Source: an uncultured Anaerolineae bacterium (GTDB lineage: Bacteria > Chloroflexota > Anaerolineae > J036 > Brachytrichaceae). From it: a stretch of DNA of 64,000 nucleotides. The stretch lies in contig CALBEF010000031.1 of the NCBI GenBank assembly GCA_937927775.1, forward strand, positions 62,001 through 126,000, given 5' to 3'. The first letter of the stretch is position 1. Every line of letters starts with the position of its first letter. This document shows, in pieces, positions 9,202 through 18,852 of the stretch. The translations under genes and the position numbers were made by a program. The notes beneath the pieces are model-generated. The model searched no databases and had not been told where the DNA came from. It was given only the letters and a program-made list of their open reading frames with translations.

Positions 9202-10260
9202 TCAAATGCCCGTCAACTGCAATTCCTCGGCCCGATGGCAGGACACCCAGTGATCCGGCTTCAGCTCGCGGAACTCGGGCGCCTGTTGCTTGCACAGGTC
9301 CACGGCGTAGCGACAGCGCGGATGGAAGTAGCAGCCGCTGGGCGGGTTGGACGGATCGGCCACGTCGCCCTGCATGATGATGCGCGAGGATCTGTATTTC
9401 GGGTCGGCCTTGGGCACCGATGACAGCAGGGCCTCGGTGTACGGATGCAGCGGATTCTGATACAGCGCTTCGGAAGAAGCCACTTCGACCACTTTGCCCA
9501 CATACATGACCGCAACGCGATCAGAGATATGTTGCACGACGCTGAGGTCGTGCGCGACAAAGATGTAAGACAGGTTGAAGTCGCGCTGCAAGTCCTGCAG
9601 CAGGTTGAGCGTCTGGGCCTGGATCGACACGTCGAGCGCAGAAACCGGCTCGTCGCACAGCACCAGGCGCGGGTTCAGGGCAAGGGCGCGGGCAATGCCG
9701 ATGCGCTGACGCTGCCCGCCGGAGAACTCGTGCGGATAGCGGCGCAAGTGGTCGGGCCGCAGGCCCACGCGCTGCAGGAGGTTGACGATGACCTCCTCGC
9801 TGTGCCGGGGATCGTACTTGCCGTGAATGACCATCGGCTCGGCGATGATGTCTGAAACAGACATGCGCGGGTTGAGCGGGTTGATCGGGTCCTGGAAGAT
9901 CATGGCGATCTCTTCGCGGGTTTTGGTGATCTCATCGCGGTTGAGGCTGACCAGGTTGACCCGCCGGGGCCGGCCGTTCTCAGACAGGACGCGCGACTTG
10001 AACCAGATTTCGCCGGCGGTTGGCTCGTACAGGCGGATGATGCAGCGGCTGGCTGTGGTTTTGCCGCAGCCGCTTTCGCCCACCAGCCCCAGTGTCTCGC
10101 CTTCGCGCAGATACAGGCTGACATCATCCACCGCGCGCACATAGCCCACCGTGCGCCGGAGCAGGCCCTTCTGGATCGGGAAGTATTTCTTCAGATTTTT
10201 GACTTCCAGCAGGATGTTGTCGGTCTGCGAAGTCTCAGATGCCGGTGTCATCTCGTTCAC
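9202..10260 (-). CDS. Oligopeptide/oligosaccharide ABC transporter ATP-binding protein (OppF/DppF-like)
   Basis: [10 protein letters not shown] Walker [16 protein letters not shown] signature, C-terminal [17 protein letters not shown] oligo_HPY-type tail. Confidence 0.93.
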   Translation of the reverse strand: MNEMTPASETSQTDNILLEVKNLKKYFPIQKGLLRRTVGYVRAVDDVSLYLREGETLGLVGESGCGKTTASRCIIRLYEPTAGEIWFKSRVLSENGRPRRVNLVSLNRDEITKTREEIAMIFQDPINPLNPRMSVSDIIAEPMVIHGKYDPRHSEEVIVNLLQRVGLRPDHLRRYPHEFSGGQRQRIGIARALALNPRLVLCDEPVSALDVSIQAQTLNLLQDLQRDFNLSYIFVAHDLSVVQHISDRVAVMYVGKVVEVASSEALYQNPLHPYTEALLSSVPKADPKYRSSRIIMQGDVADPSNPPSGCYFHPRCRYAVDLCKQQAPEFRELKPDHWVSCHRAEELQLTGI

Positions 10261-11408
10261 TCCTCATAAAGCAGGCAGCGCGCCCAGTGATCCGGGCCGG
10301 CCTCGACCCAGCGCGGGATGGTCTGGTCGCACTTGCCGGGCATGAAGGCGGGGCAGCGCGGATGGAAGACGCAGCCGGTGGGCAGGCGCAGCGGATCGGG
10401 CACCATGCCTTCGATGGACGCCAGACGCTGGCCGGTCCTGGGGCCGAGTTTGGGCACGGACTGCAACAGCGCCTTTGTGTAGGGATGTTTGGGGTTGTAG
10501 AACAGATCGACCACTTTGGCGCGCTCGACCTGTTTGCCCATGTACATCACCACGATTTCATCGGCCATGCTGGCGATCACGCCCAGGTTGTGCGTGATGA
10601 ACATGATGGCCATGTTGGCCGTCTGCTGCAACTCGCGCATGATGTCCAGAATCTGGGCCTCGATGGACACGTCGAGGGCGGTGGTTGGCTCGTCGGCGAT
10701 GAGCATGGCCGGCTCGGTGGACAGGGCGATGGCGATCATGACGCGCTGGCGCTGGCCGCCGGACAACTGATGCGGATAACTGTCAACGCGCTGCTCCGGC
10801 CTGGGAATGCCGACGCGCCGCAGCATCTGCACGGCGATCTCGCGCGCTTCTTCGCGCGTGACGTGGCGGTATTGCATGATCTTGTCGGCCATCTGATCGC
10901 CGAGCGTCTTGATCGGCAACAGGCGATGCAGCGTGACGGCTTCGTTGATGTGCGTGCCGGCGGTGTAGACGGGCGTCAGCGAACTCATCGGCTCCTGGAA
11001 GATCATGGCGATCTCGCCGCCGCGAATCTGGCGGATGGTCTCGCCGTCGGGGTCGAGGGTGGTCAGATCGATGATATTCGTCTCGGCGGGGGCGGTCTGG
11101 TGGCCGGCCAGCCGGCGGCGACGGTGGTAAATAATGTTGCCGCCGGTGATTTTGCCCGGCCTGGGGATCATGCGCAGAATAGCGCGCGCCGTGACCGATT
11201 TGCCGCAGCCGCTTTCGCCGATGATGCCCATGGTCTGGCCGCGCTTGATGTCGAAGGTCAGGCCATCAACGGCTTTGACCACGCCGCCGCGAATGTTGAA
11301 CTCGACCTTCAAATCGCGGACTTCGATGAGCGTTTCACGGCTGTCGGGGGCGGCGCCGGCCGGCGCTTCAGCCGTCGGGGTCGGGGAAGGATTCGTTTGC
11401 ATGGTCAT
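10257..11408 (-). CDS. Oligopeptide/oligosaccharide ABC transporter ATP-binding protein (OppD/DppD-like)
   Basis: [31 protein letters not shown], oligo_HPY tail [16 protein letters not shown]. Confidence 0.93.
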   Translation of the reverse strand: MTMQTNPSPTPTAEAPAGAAPDSRETLIEVRDLKVEFNIRGGVVKAVDGLTFDIKRGQTMGIIGESGCGKSVTARAILRMIPRPGKITGGNIIYHRRRRLAGHQTAPAETNIIDLTTLDPDGETIRQIRGGEIAMIFQEPMSSLTPVYTAGTHINEAVTLHRLLPIKTLGDQMADKIMQYRHVTREEAREIAVQMLRRVGIPRPEQRVDSYPHQLSGGQRQRVMIAIALSTEPAMLIADEPTTALDVSIEAQILDIMRELQQTANMAIMFITHNLGVIASMADEIVVMYMGKQVERAKVVDLFYNPKHPYTKALLQSVPKLGPRTGQRLASIEGMVPDPLRLPTGCVFHPRCPAFMPGKCDQTIPRWVEAGPDHWARCLLYEE

Positions 11409-11411
11409 CTC

Positions 11412-12548
11412 CTAACGTCCGCTGTAGGGGTCGAGCGCGTCGCGCAGCCCGTCGCCCAGCAAGTTATAGGTCATCACAGTGAACAGGATCGGCGGCACTG
11501 TCCACAACAACCAGGGGGTGAAGCGAATGGCCCGCACCGTGGCCGCGTCCTGCAGCAGGGTGCCCCAACTGGTGAGCGGCGGCCGCAGACCGAGGCCAAG
11601 CCAGCTCAGCGCAGTCTCGGCCAGAATCATGCCGGGAATAGACAGGGTGGCGATCACGATGACATGACTCATCGTGCCCGGCAGCAGGTGACGGAACATG
11701 ATGCGGCTGTCTTTTGCCCCAAAGCTCCTGGCGGCCAGCGCATACTCACGCTCGCGCAGCGAGAGCACCAGCCCGCGCACCTGGCGAGCCAGACCGCCCC
11801 AGCCCAGAAAAGCCAAGATGAGTGTCAACATGAAGTACACGCTGATGGGCGACCAAAAGGGCGGGATTGCCGCCGATAACGCCATGAAGAGCGGGATGTT
11901 GGGAAAGGCCGCTAGAAACTCGGTAAAGCGCTGCACAAACATATCGGTGGCGCCGCCGTAGTAGCCGGAGATCACGCCGAGCGTAGCGCCCAGAATCAGA
12001 GTCAGGAATTGTCCAATCAACCCAACCATCAAGGAGAGACGCCCACCGTACATGATGCGTGTGAAGAAGTCGCGCCCCAGCGCGTCGGAGCCCATGATGA
12101 ACAAGCGCGCTTCGCGCTGGTCAGCGTCAATGCCGAATAGGTGAAGGTTGGCGGGAATGAATCCGAACAATAGGTACGGGTCGCCTTGAACAAACAACTT
12201 GACCGGATATTTGCGCTGCGGGTCCTCGACCCAAGTGCGCAGGCGTTTCACCTGATCGATCTTGCGATCCAGACCGTACACAAAGGGCGCTTGAAACTGT
12301 CCGTTCTGATCGACAAAGCGGATGGGGGTAGGCGGCGCTTCGACAAAATTGCTGCGGTTTTCCAGCGCATAAGGCGAGACGAACTCTGGAACAGCCACAA
12401 ACAGGAAGTACAACGCAATCAGGAAAATGCCACCCAGCACGCCCAGCTTGTTTTTCTTGAAGCGATACCAGACCAGGCTCCAGTAGCTCTGGCTGAACTC
12501 TTTCTTTTTGCCCAGCGGCAGGGCGGAAGGCGCGGATGCAACTGCCAT
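11412..12548 (-). CDS. ABC transporter permease (OppC/DppC-like)
   Basis: 378 aa; SYWSLVWYRFKKNKLGVLGG N-terminus and GRDFFTRIMYGGRLSLMVGLIG, typical OppC. Confidence 0.9.
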   Translation of the reverse strand: MAVASAPSALPLGKKKEFSQSYWSLVWYRFKKNKLGVLGGIFLIALYFLFVAVPEFVSPYALENRSNFVEAPPTPIRFVDQNGQFQAPFVYGLDRKIDQVKRLRTWVEDPQRKYPVKLFVQGDPYLLFGFIPANLHLFGIDADQREARLFIMGSDALGRDFFTRIMYGGRLSLMVGLIGQFLTLILGATLGVISGYYGGATDMFVQRFTEFLAAFPNIPLFMALSAAIPPFWSPISVYFMLTLILAFLGWGGLARQVRGLVLSLREREYALAARSFGAKDSRIMFRHLLPGTMSHVIVIATLSIPGMILAETALSWLGLGLRPPLTSWGTLLQDAATVRAIRFTPWLLWTVPPILFTVMTYNLLGDGLRDALDPYSGR

Positions 12549-12596
12549 CGGTTACTCCTTCTCTCTGTTACGCAAGACGCGGACAGGGCACAGGGG

Positions 12597-12666
12597 GTGT
12601 TGCGTATTACGTATTGCGTATTGCGTGTTGCGTGTTGCGTATTGGGTGTTGCGTATTGGGTGTGGG
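12597..12666. repeat. Degenerate 7-bp tandem repeat, 10 units (GTATTGC/GTGTTGC)
   Basis: Units read directly: gtgttgc gtattac gtattgc gtattgc gtgttgc gtgttgc gtattgg gtgttgc gtattgg gtgtggg; fills the spacer between two permease genes. Confidence 0.95.
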
Positions 12667-12667
12667 G

Positions 12668-13654
12668 TTATTCGAGGCGAATGCGGGGGTCAACCCAGGC
12701 CAGCAACAGATCGGCGACGAGATTGCCCACCAGCAACATGATGGTGAGAAAGACGATGCAGGTGCCGGCCAGATACATGTCCAGCTTGCGCAGCGAATCC
12801 ACAAACACCGGCCCGATGGTCGGCAGGTTGAGCACAATCGCCACGAGCGACGAGCCGACGATGATGCTGGGGAACACATCAGAGCCGAGAATCGTGATGA
12901 GCGGGTTGATGGCGATGCGGACGGCGTGCTTCCAGGTCACGGTGCGATTCTTCAGGCCGCGCGCGCGGGCGGCTTCGACGAAGGGCTGACCCAGCGTGTC
13001 GAGCAGGTTGCCGCGCATGATGCGCACCAAACCGCCGATGCCGGTGACGGCGCTGATGAGCGCCGGAATCCACAAGTGCCCCAGCAAATCCATGACCTTT
13101 GCGAAGCTCCAGGGGGCGTCCTGAAACTGCGGCGAAAACAGGCCGGTCACTTCCAGGTTGAAGACGATGATGGCGAAGTACATGATGATCAGCGCCAGCA
13201 GGAAGCCGGGCATGCCCAGGCCGATGAAGCTGACCACCGAGATGATCTGGTCGCCGGGAGAATATTGTTTGACCGCCGAGTACACACCGAGCGGAATCGC
13301 CAGCGCCCAGGTCAGCACCGTGGTGGCGATGGCAAGAATCACCGTGTAGCCCAGCCGGGCGCCGAGTATTTCGCTGACAGGGCGCTCGAACTCAAAGGAT
13401 TCGCCGAAGTCGCCGCGCAGGAAATTGCCGGCCCAGTTGAAGTAACGCTCCAGGAAAGGCTTGTCCAGCCCGTAGCGCGCACGCAGCATCTCAACTTGCT
13501 GTTCGGCGCTGCGGTCGCCTCTGGCGCGCAGTTGCTGAACCCTCTGCGTCAGGTAGTCGCCGGGCGGCAACTCAATGATCACAAAGCTGACAAAGGACAC
13601 CAGCACAACCATGATCAATGCGTAGCCGACGCGGCGAATGAGGTAGTTCACCAT
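12668..13654 (-). CDS. ABC transporter permease (OppB/DppB-like)
   Basis: 328 aa MVNYLIRRVGYALIMVVLVSFVSFVII... with RARGLKNRTVTWKHAVRIAINPLITILG EAA loop. Confidence 0.92.
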   Translation of the reverse strand: MVNYLIRRVGYALIMVVLVSFVSFVIIELPPGDYLTQRVQQLRARGDRSAEQQVEMLRARYGLDKPFLERYFNWAGNFLRGDFGESFEFERPVSEILGARLGYTVILAIATTVLTWALAIPLGVYSAVKQYSPGDQIISVVSFIGLGMPGFLLALIIMYFAIIVFNLEVTGLFSPQFQDAPWSFAKVMDLLGHLWIPALISAVTGIGGLVRIMRGNLLDTLGQPFVEAARARGLKNRTVTWKHAVRIAINPLITILGSDVFPSIIVGSSLVAIVLNLPTIGPVFVDSLRKLDMYLAGTCIVFLTIMLLVGNLVADLLLAWVDPRIRLE

Positions 13655-13780
13655 CTGCGTTTCTCCTTATTAACACATCCCTGCTTGGTAAGGGATTGGC
13701 TCTCCTGCAGCTTCCAGGCGTGCGGAAGAGTTGTAGCACGAACTTATAACAAGACGAGAGCACCCTGGCTATAAATCGCA

Positions 13781-13822
13781 AGTGGCGGATGGTTGGTGAT
13801 CTGATCCAATCCATCCGCCACT
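13781..13822. promoter_or_regulatory. 12-bp perfect inverted repeat (hairpin) between the substrate-binding protein gene and the first permease gene
   Basis: AGTGGCGGATGG ... CCATCCGCCACT. Confidence 0.8.
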
Positions 13823-13915
13823 CGCGCGCAGCGGGGTATTAGCCGGTTAATCGAGGTAGGGTGGGGTGTTCAGTCATGCCCCGCGCATCTTCTCTCTATC
13901 GCTCAGCGCGAGGCA

Positions 13916-16000
13916 CTATTTGTCCATCCACCACGTCGCGGCGATCTGGTTACCAGGTGTCGCCGGCGCCCACGGGCCGACCACGCCATAGTCCAGAATG
14001 TTGCGCATGTAGTTCTTGACGATAACGGGCATAGGCTGGTCGCCGGCTACGCCGATGACAAATGGCCCTTCCTCCGCAATCAGGTCGATGGCCTCCCAGA
14101 CCACACGGTGGCGATCCTCAACACTCCTGGTCGCCAGGCCTTTCTCGAACAGCGCTTGCAGCTTGGCTGCCGGGCTGTCGGGTTCGGGTTGTATGCCGCA
14201 CGAGTACGGCTGGCCCTCAACAAGCCTGCACTTGTCTTTACCCTCCTCATACCACCGCCCCGCCAGCGGGAACATGTAGCGGTTGACGAGCGGGAAGATC
14301 CAATCCGGATACGTCCAGATATCAATCTCAGAGATGTGCGCCGCTTTCAACATGTATTGGCCTTCGGCAACTCGCGTGCCTTCTTCGGGCTGGCCCTCCA
14401 TGTTGTTCACACGCACCTTGATGCCCAGATTCTTCTCCCACTGCGCCTTGGCCTCCGCTGCGGCATCCACTTGCACTTTCAGGCTGCCGCCCCAGGCGGT
14501 CACGTCAAGCACTAGCTCAAACGGTTTGCCGCCAGGCAGGGTGCGGAAGCCATCAGCGCCTTTCTGCATGCCGATCTCGTCAAGCAACTTGTTGGCTGTC
14601 TCGGCGTCGAAGTCGGCGTAGGAGCTGGCCCACTTCTGGTACGCCTCTTGGCCCTGCGGGCCGGCGAAGTGCCATGACTGTGGGCTGATGGTCGCGCCCT
14701 TGGCCTCGCCGATGCCGCCCCATGCTACGTCAATGATGCGCTCGCGATCCAAGCCCAAGGATAGCGCCTGGCGGAAGCGCTTGTCGCGCAGCAGCGCACG
14801 AATTTCCGCTGCCATCTCCGGCGTGTCGTCCGGGTAGTTCTTGCCGCCCTCGACGTAGTCCTGGTTGACCATATAGCCCGGCCAGGCGCCGGCGCCATTC
14901 ATATAGTTCTCCAGGAAGCGATAGTTATTGGCCTGCGCTCTCTCGCGCAGCAACGGAATTTCATTCGGTCCGCCGCAAACACGGAACGCTGTGTCATAGC
15001 GGCCCTGCGCGCAGTTGAGGATGCGCACCTGCTCATCTGACACAATCTCTACGGCGATCGCGTCGATGTACGGCAACTGGTTGCCCTCTTCATCCACGCG
15101 CCAGTAGTACGGGTTGCGGGTGAACTTGTAGTTCTGGCCGTCAGTAGACAATTCGGTCAAGCACCAGGCGAACAGGCAAGGATACCCCGGCGTCTGCCAC
15201 CACTGGTCGGCCTTCTGTAGATCGTCATAGGTCTTGTCCGAGGCGTACTTGGGGTGGAACTGCTTCAGATAATGGGCTGGCTTCATCATGGAGTTGGCGA
15301 ACTCCCAGTAGCCCTGCGCCATGTAGAACGGGTTGACCCACATGGCCTTGTCCGACTTCCAGATCAGAGTGAAGTCGTCGGGGAACTCCATGTCGATCAA
15401 CGACCCATCCGACTTGCGCAACCAGGCCGGTCGCGCGACGCTGCCTTTGTAGTCCTCATCCTTGACCATGTCCTCCCACCAGAACTTCCAGTCGGCCGTG
15501 GTGTAAGGCTGGCCGTCGGACCACTTCAGGCCCTTGCGCAGTTTGAGCGTGAAGGTCTTGCCGTCTTCAGACCATTCATAGCTCTCGGCAAGGCCCGGCT
15601 CGTAACCGGTGAGATCGGCTTTCCACTTAATCGGCGCTTCTACAGCGAAGTAAAGCAGCACATTGCCGACACCCGGCCACCAGCTCGCTGTCTGGATCGT
15701 GCCGCCGTACTTGCCGATCGCCTCTCGCACTGGGGTTACGACCGGATCGGCTGGCAAACGCTCATCGACCGGGGGCAACTGACCATTCTTAACGAGCTCA
15801 GCCAGGTCAGGGGCCTCGTTATATTTAGATGGGGTAGTTGCCGGCACCGGCGGCTCTGTCGGAGCAACCATCGCAGGAGTCGGAGTGGGCGGTGCCGGCG
15901 CTGCTGTGGGCGATTCAGGGGCAGGCGCGGGGCCGCCGCAACCTGCTGCCAGCAAGGCTGCGCTGACGAGCAGGCCAATTCGTATCTTCGCATTCCTCAT
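13916..16000 (-). CDS. Extracellular solute-binding lipoprotein of family 5 (Opp/Dpp SBP), 694 aa
   Basis: Lipobox LLAAGCGG; Pro/Thr linker; YEPGLAESYEWSEDGKTFTLKLRKGLKWSDGQPYTTADWKFWWEDM SBP_bac_5 signature. Confidence 0.92.
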   Translation of the reverse strand: MRNAKIRIGLLVSAALLAAGCGGPAPAPESPTAAPAPPTPTPAMVAPTEPPVPATTPSKYNEAPDLAELVKNGQLPPVDERLPADPVVTPVREAIGKYGGTIQTASWWPGVGNVLLYFAVEAPIKWKADLTGYEPGLAESYEWSEDGKTFTLKLRKGLKWSDGQPYTTADWKFWWEDMVKDEDYKGSVARPAWLRKSDGSLIDMEFPDDFTLIWKSDKAMWVNPFYMAQGYWEFANSMMKPAHYLKQFHPKYASDKTYDDLQKADQWWQTPGYPCLFAWCLTELSTDGQNYKFTRNPYYWRVDEEGNQLPYIDAIAVEIVSDEQVRILNCAQGRYDTAFRVCGGPNEIPLLRERAQANNYRFLENYMNGAGAWPGYMVNQDYVEGGKNYPDDTPEMAAEIRALLRDKRFRQALSLGLDRERIIDVAWGGIGEAKGATISPQSWHFAGPQGQEAYQKWASSYADFDAETANKLLDEIGMQKGADGFRTLPGGKPFELVLDVTAWGGSLKVQVDAAAEAKAQWEKNLGIKVRVNNMEGQPEEGTRVAEGQYMLKAAHISEIDIWTYPDWIFPLVNRYMFPLAGRWYEEGKDKCRLVEGQPYSCGIQPEPDSPAAKLQALFEKGLATRSVEDRHRVVWEAIDLIAEEGPFVIGVAGDQPMPVIVKNYMRNILDYGVVGPWAPATPGNQIAATWWMDK

Positions 16001-16419
16001 GATTCTTTCTTCCTCCTTTACTCATTTACTCATTCATAGGTGTTCCTGAGTATGAGAAACCACTTTGGATTTTCCTACCCCTGCGCACCAGCATGGCGCG
16101 CCGAGCAGGAAACCGATCACAAGAGACAGTTGCAGATATCGCTGGTTGGTTCACCTCCTGAAGCAATAAAAAATATTGGGGGCGCTCATGTTCCAATTGG
16201 GAGGCGTCAAGACCGACTGATTTGCGGTCGTTTGTCTTGCGTGTGGAGTGGTCGCCGCATTTGCAAAACACATACCGGGCTGGCAATGCCGCAAACAGCC
16301 ATCTGCCTCAGCTTGGAAGAGCATGACCGACCTGATTATAGCGCTGGCTCAGAGATCACACCAGACGCACGGCAGGCGCGCCTCTGCGTCTAAACCTTTG
16401 TCATTGCAGGAGGCAGCGC

Positions 16420-16454
16420 TGTAATCGTTTACATCGGGAGTGTAAACAATTACA
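16420..16454. promoter_or_regulatory. Pair of LacI-family-type operators, 21 bp apart centre to centre
   Basis: TGTAATCGTTTACA (16420-16433) and TGTAAACAATTACA (16441-16454). The second is the reverse complement of the first with one change. The first matches the cre-like LacI consensus TGWAANCGNTNWCA. Confidence 0.7.
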
Positions 16455-16549
16455 TGGCGTCTGTCAAGCGCGACAGCGACCATGCGACCATGCGACATTT
16501 CGCGTTGCGCCTGGCGTCCTCCGGGTGATAAGATTTAACACGAGCATCC

Positions 16550-17545
16550 GTGGTTGACTCTTCCAATCTCGATACCCTGACCGGTCTGATTGCCAGCGCA
16601 TTCGGCGTTGATCGGGCTTCTGTGCGACTCACCCCCATCCCCACCGGCAAGCACAACCGCTCGCACTACGTCGAAAGCGCCGCCGGCTCTCATGTGCTGC
16701 GCGTCGCCCCGCCCGACGACGCCGGCTTCCTCTTCTACGAAGCGCGCATGATGCGCCAGGAGCCGGCGCTGCATGCGCTCATCCGCCGGCGCCTGCCCAT
16801 TCCCGTCGCCGACGTGGTTCATCATGACTTCACCCGCGCGCGCTTCGACCGCGACTATCTCATCATGACCGCGCTGCCCGGCATCCCGCTCAGCGCCGCA
16901 ACCAATCTGACCCGGGCCCGGCTGGATCGCGCACTGCGCCAGACCGGCGAGTGCCTGCGCCAATTGCATTCGCTAACCGCCGAGGACTGCCTGGGCCGGC
17001 CCATGCACGGCTACATCGGCGCGCATCAGCCCATGACGCCGCAGCCCACCTGGTGGGAGGCGTTCCGCGTCATGTGGCACAAGCTGCTGGATGATGTGGT
17101 GGCCTGCGAATCCTACTCGCCGGAGGAAGCCCAGGCCATGCGCGATCTGCTCGATTACTACCGGCGCTATTTCGACCGGCCTGTAACCCCGCGCCTGCTG
17201 CACATGGATGTGTGGGGCCAGAACATCCTGGTGGATGACGCCGGCAACGTCACCGGCCTGGTGGACTTCGACCGCGCGCTGTGGGGCGATGTGGAGATCG
17301 AGTTTGCCGTGCTCGATTACTGCGGCATCAGCGAGCCGGCCTTCTGGCAGGGCTACGGCGCCGCGCGCGATACATCCACTGCCGCAGCGGTGCGCCGGCA
17401 GTTCTATCTGCTCTACGAAGTGCAGAAATACATGCCCATCGAAGTGTGGCGGCGCAACAACCCCGCCGCCGCGCAGCGTTACAAGCGACAATGTCTGGCG
17501 CTGGCGGCGCAATTGTTGCCGTCCGGCGCCTTGTCCGCAAACTGA
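16550..17545 (+). CDS. Phosphotransferase of the aminoglycoside phosphotransferase (APH)/kinase-like superfamily
   Basis: 331 aa; LLHMDVWGQNILVDDAGNVTGLVDFDRALWGD catalytic loop; GTG start. Confidence 0.85.
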   Translation: MVDSSNLDTLTGLIASAFGVDRASVRLTPIPTGKHNRSHYVESAAGSHVLRVAPPDDAGFLFYEARMMRQEPALHALIRRRLPIPVADVVHHDFTRARFDRDYLIMTALPGIPLSAATNLTRARLDRALRQTGECLRQLHSLTAEDCLGRPMHGYIGAHQPMTPQPTWWEAFRVMWHKLLDDVVACESYSPEEAQAMRDLLDYYRRYFDRPVTPRLLHMDVWGQNILVDDAGNVTGLVDFDRALWGDVEIEFAVLDYCGISEPAFWQGYGAARDTSTAAAVRRQFYLLYEVQKYMPIEVWRRNNPAAAQRYKRQCLALAAQLLPSGALSAN

Positions 17546-17560
17546 TGCGCCCCGGACGCA

Positions 17561-17655
17561 AAGACTCAAAGCCAACGCAGCGCAGTCAGGGGTGCGCGTA
17601 GTTCTCAGCCCGGATTCTTTGAGTCTTCGTGGTTCGATTCCTGAGAGCGAACCAC
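17561..17655. terminator. Nested inverted repeats between convergent genes (likely bidirectional terminator region)
   Basis: AAGACTCAAAG (17561-17571)/CTTTGAGTCTT (17617-17627), and GTGGTTCG (17629-17636)/CGAACCAC (17648-17655). Confidence 0.6.
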
Positions 17656-17699
17656 ACAGAAACCAGGAACACAAAGCGGCATCGGAATAGACCCGTGCG

Positions 17700-18803
17700 C
17701 TACAGCAACTGTAGCAGCCGCGCCGTCACCAGATCGACCTCCGTGTCGCTCAGCGTCATGGGGTTGAGAAAGATGCCGCGTTCGCCGGCAGCGGCCACCG
17801 AAATCGCCGGCGTGCCGGCCATAAGCGCCTGCATCAGCCCATCCCGCGTCAATCGCGCGCCGTCTTCCAGAATCACCTCGCAGCGCGGCAACGGCTGGCC
17901 GGCTTCGTTGGGAAACGAGCGTTGCGCCCGTACGCCGGCCAATCGATTCAGCGTCTGACACCAGCCGGCCACCACCCTCTCGTCGCGCTGGCAGCGCGCC
18001 TCGTGATCGAGCGACAGATAGCGCCTGACCGCCGCCAGCAGGCCAACCATCTCTTCCTTGCCCACCTTCATCGGCCGGCCAATCCCGGCGTTGGGATTGC
18101 CGATCGGGCGCATGGCCTCGATCAGCCACTGCTGCCCGACGATCAACCCGCTGGCCTGCGGCCCGCGCAGGTCCTTGCCGCCGCTGAAAATGGCGCACGC
18201 CGCGCCCATCTGCGTGAAGCGCCACAGGTTCTCCACTGGTGGCAATTGCGCTGCCGCGTCCACGATCACCGGCACGCCGCGCGCCGCGCACAGCTCAATC
18301 ACCTGCGCCAATGGCAGATCGCCGCGCCCGGTCATCGCGCCCTGAAACCACACAAACATGCCCGTGCGATCGGTGATCGCTGTTTCCAGATCGGCCGGCG
18401 CGCACGTCGCGCCATCGCCGACCTCAATGATCTTCACGCCCGCGTTGCGGATGGCGTGGTCGTAGCGGTTGCGGTGCGCCTTGAACACCAGCGCCTCGTT
18501 CTTCATGCCGGTTGTGTCGGGCAGCCGGGCGATGCGTTCGCGCTCGCCGCGCGTGACGCACGCCGCGACAGCCAGCACAATGCCGGCTGCCGCGCCGGTC
18601 GCCACATAGGCTGCTTCGTTGCGGGTCAGCTCGGCCAGCTTTGCGCCCACGCGCATTTGCAGGTCATCCAGATCGATGAACCAGCCCGCCGCGTCCTGCA
18701 TGGCGGCGATAACTTCCGGCGGCATGATGCTGCCGCCCAGCCGCGTCAATGTGGCGTGCGCGTTGATGACCTGCTTCACGCCCAACTCATCGTAGATGCT
18801 CAT
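17700..18803 (-). CDS. SelA-like / class V aminotransferase-fold PLP-dependent protein
   Basis: 367 aa MSIYDELGVKQVINAHATLTRLGGSIMPPEVIAAMQDAAG... with SGGKDLRGPQASGLIVG PLP-Lys region. Confidence 0.85.
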   Translation of the reverse strand: MSIYDELGVKQVINAHATLTRLGGSIMPPEVIAAMQDAAGWFIDLDDLQMRVGAKLAELTRNEAAYVATGAAAGIVLAVAACVTRGERERIARLPDTTGMKNEALVFKAHRNRYDHAIRNAGVKIIEVGDGATCAPADLETAITDRTGMFVWFQGAMTGRGDLPLAQVIELCAARGVPVIVDAAAQLPPVENLWRFTQMGAACAIFSGGKDLRGPQASGLIVGQQWLIEAMRPIGNPNAGIGRPMKVGKEEMVGLLAAVRRYLSLDHEARCQRDERVVAGWCQTLNRLAGVRAQRSFPNEAGQPLPRCEVILEDGARLTRDGLMQALMAGTPAISVAAAGERGIFLNPMTLSDTEVDLVTARLLQLL

Positions 18804-18852
18804 GATTCACTTTCCCTTGCCGCAGACAGGTGAAGCTTTGTGGTTCATTCTC

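Noticed and set aside
10239-11879. 546-aa plus-strand ORF
   Set aside because: Antisense to the ABC ATPase and permease genes.
17561-17655. Possible tRNA-like fragment (GGTTCGATTCC)
   Set aside because: T-loop-like word only; no acceptor/anticodon stems. Better explained as terminator hairpins.
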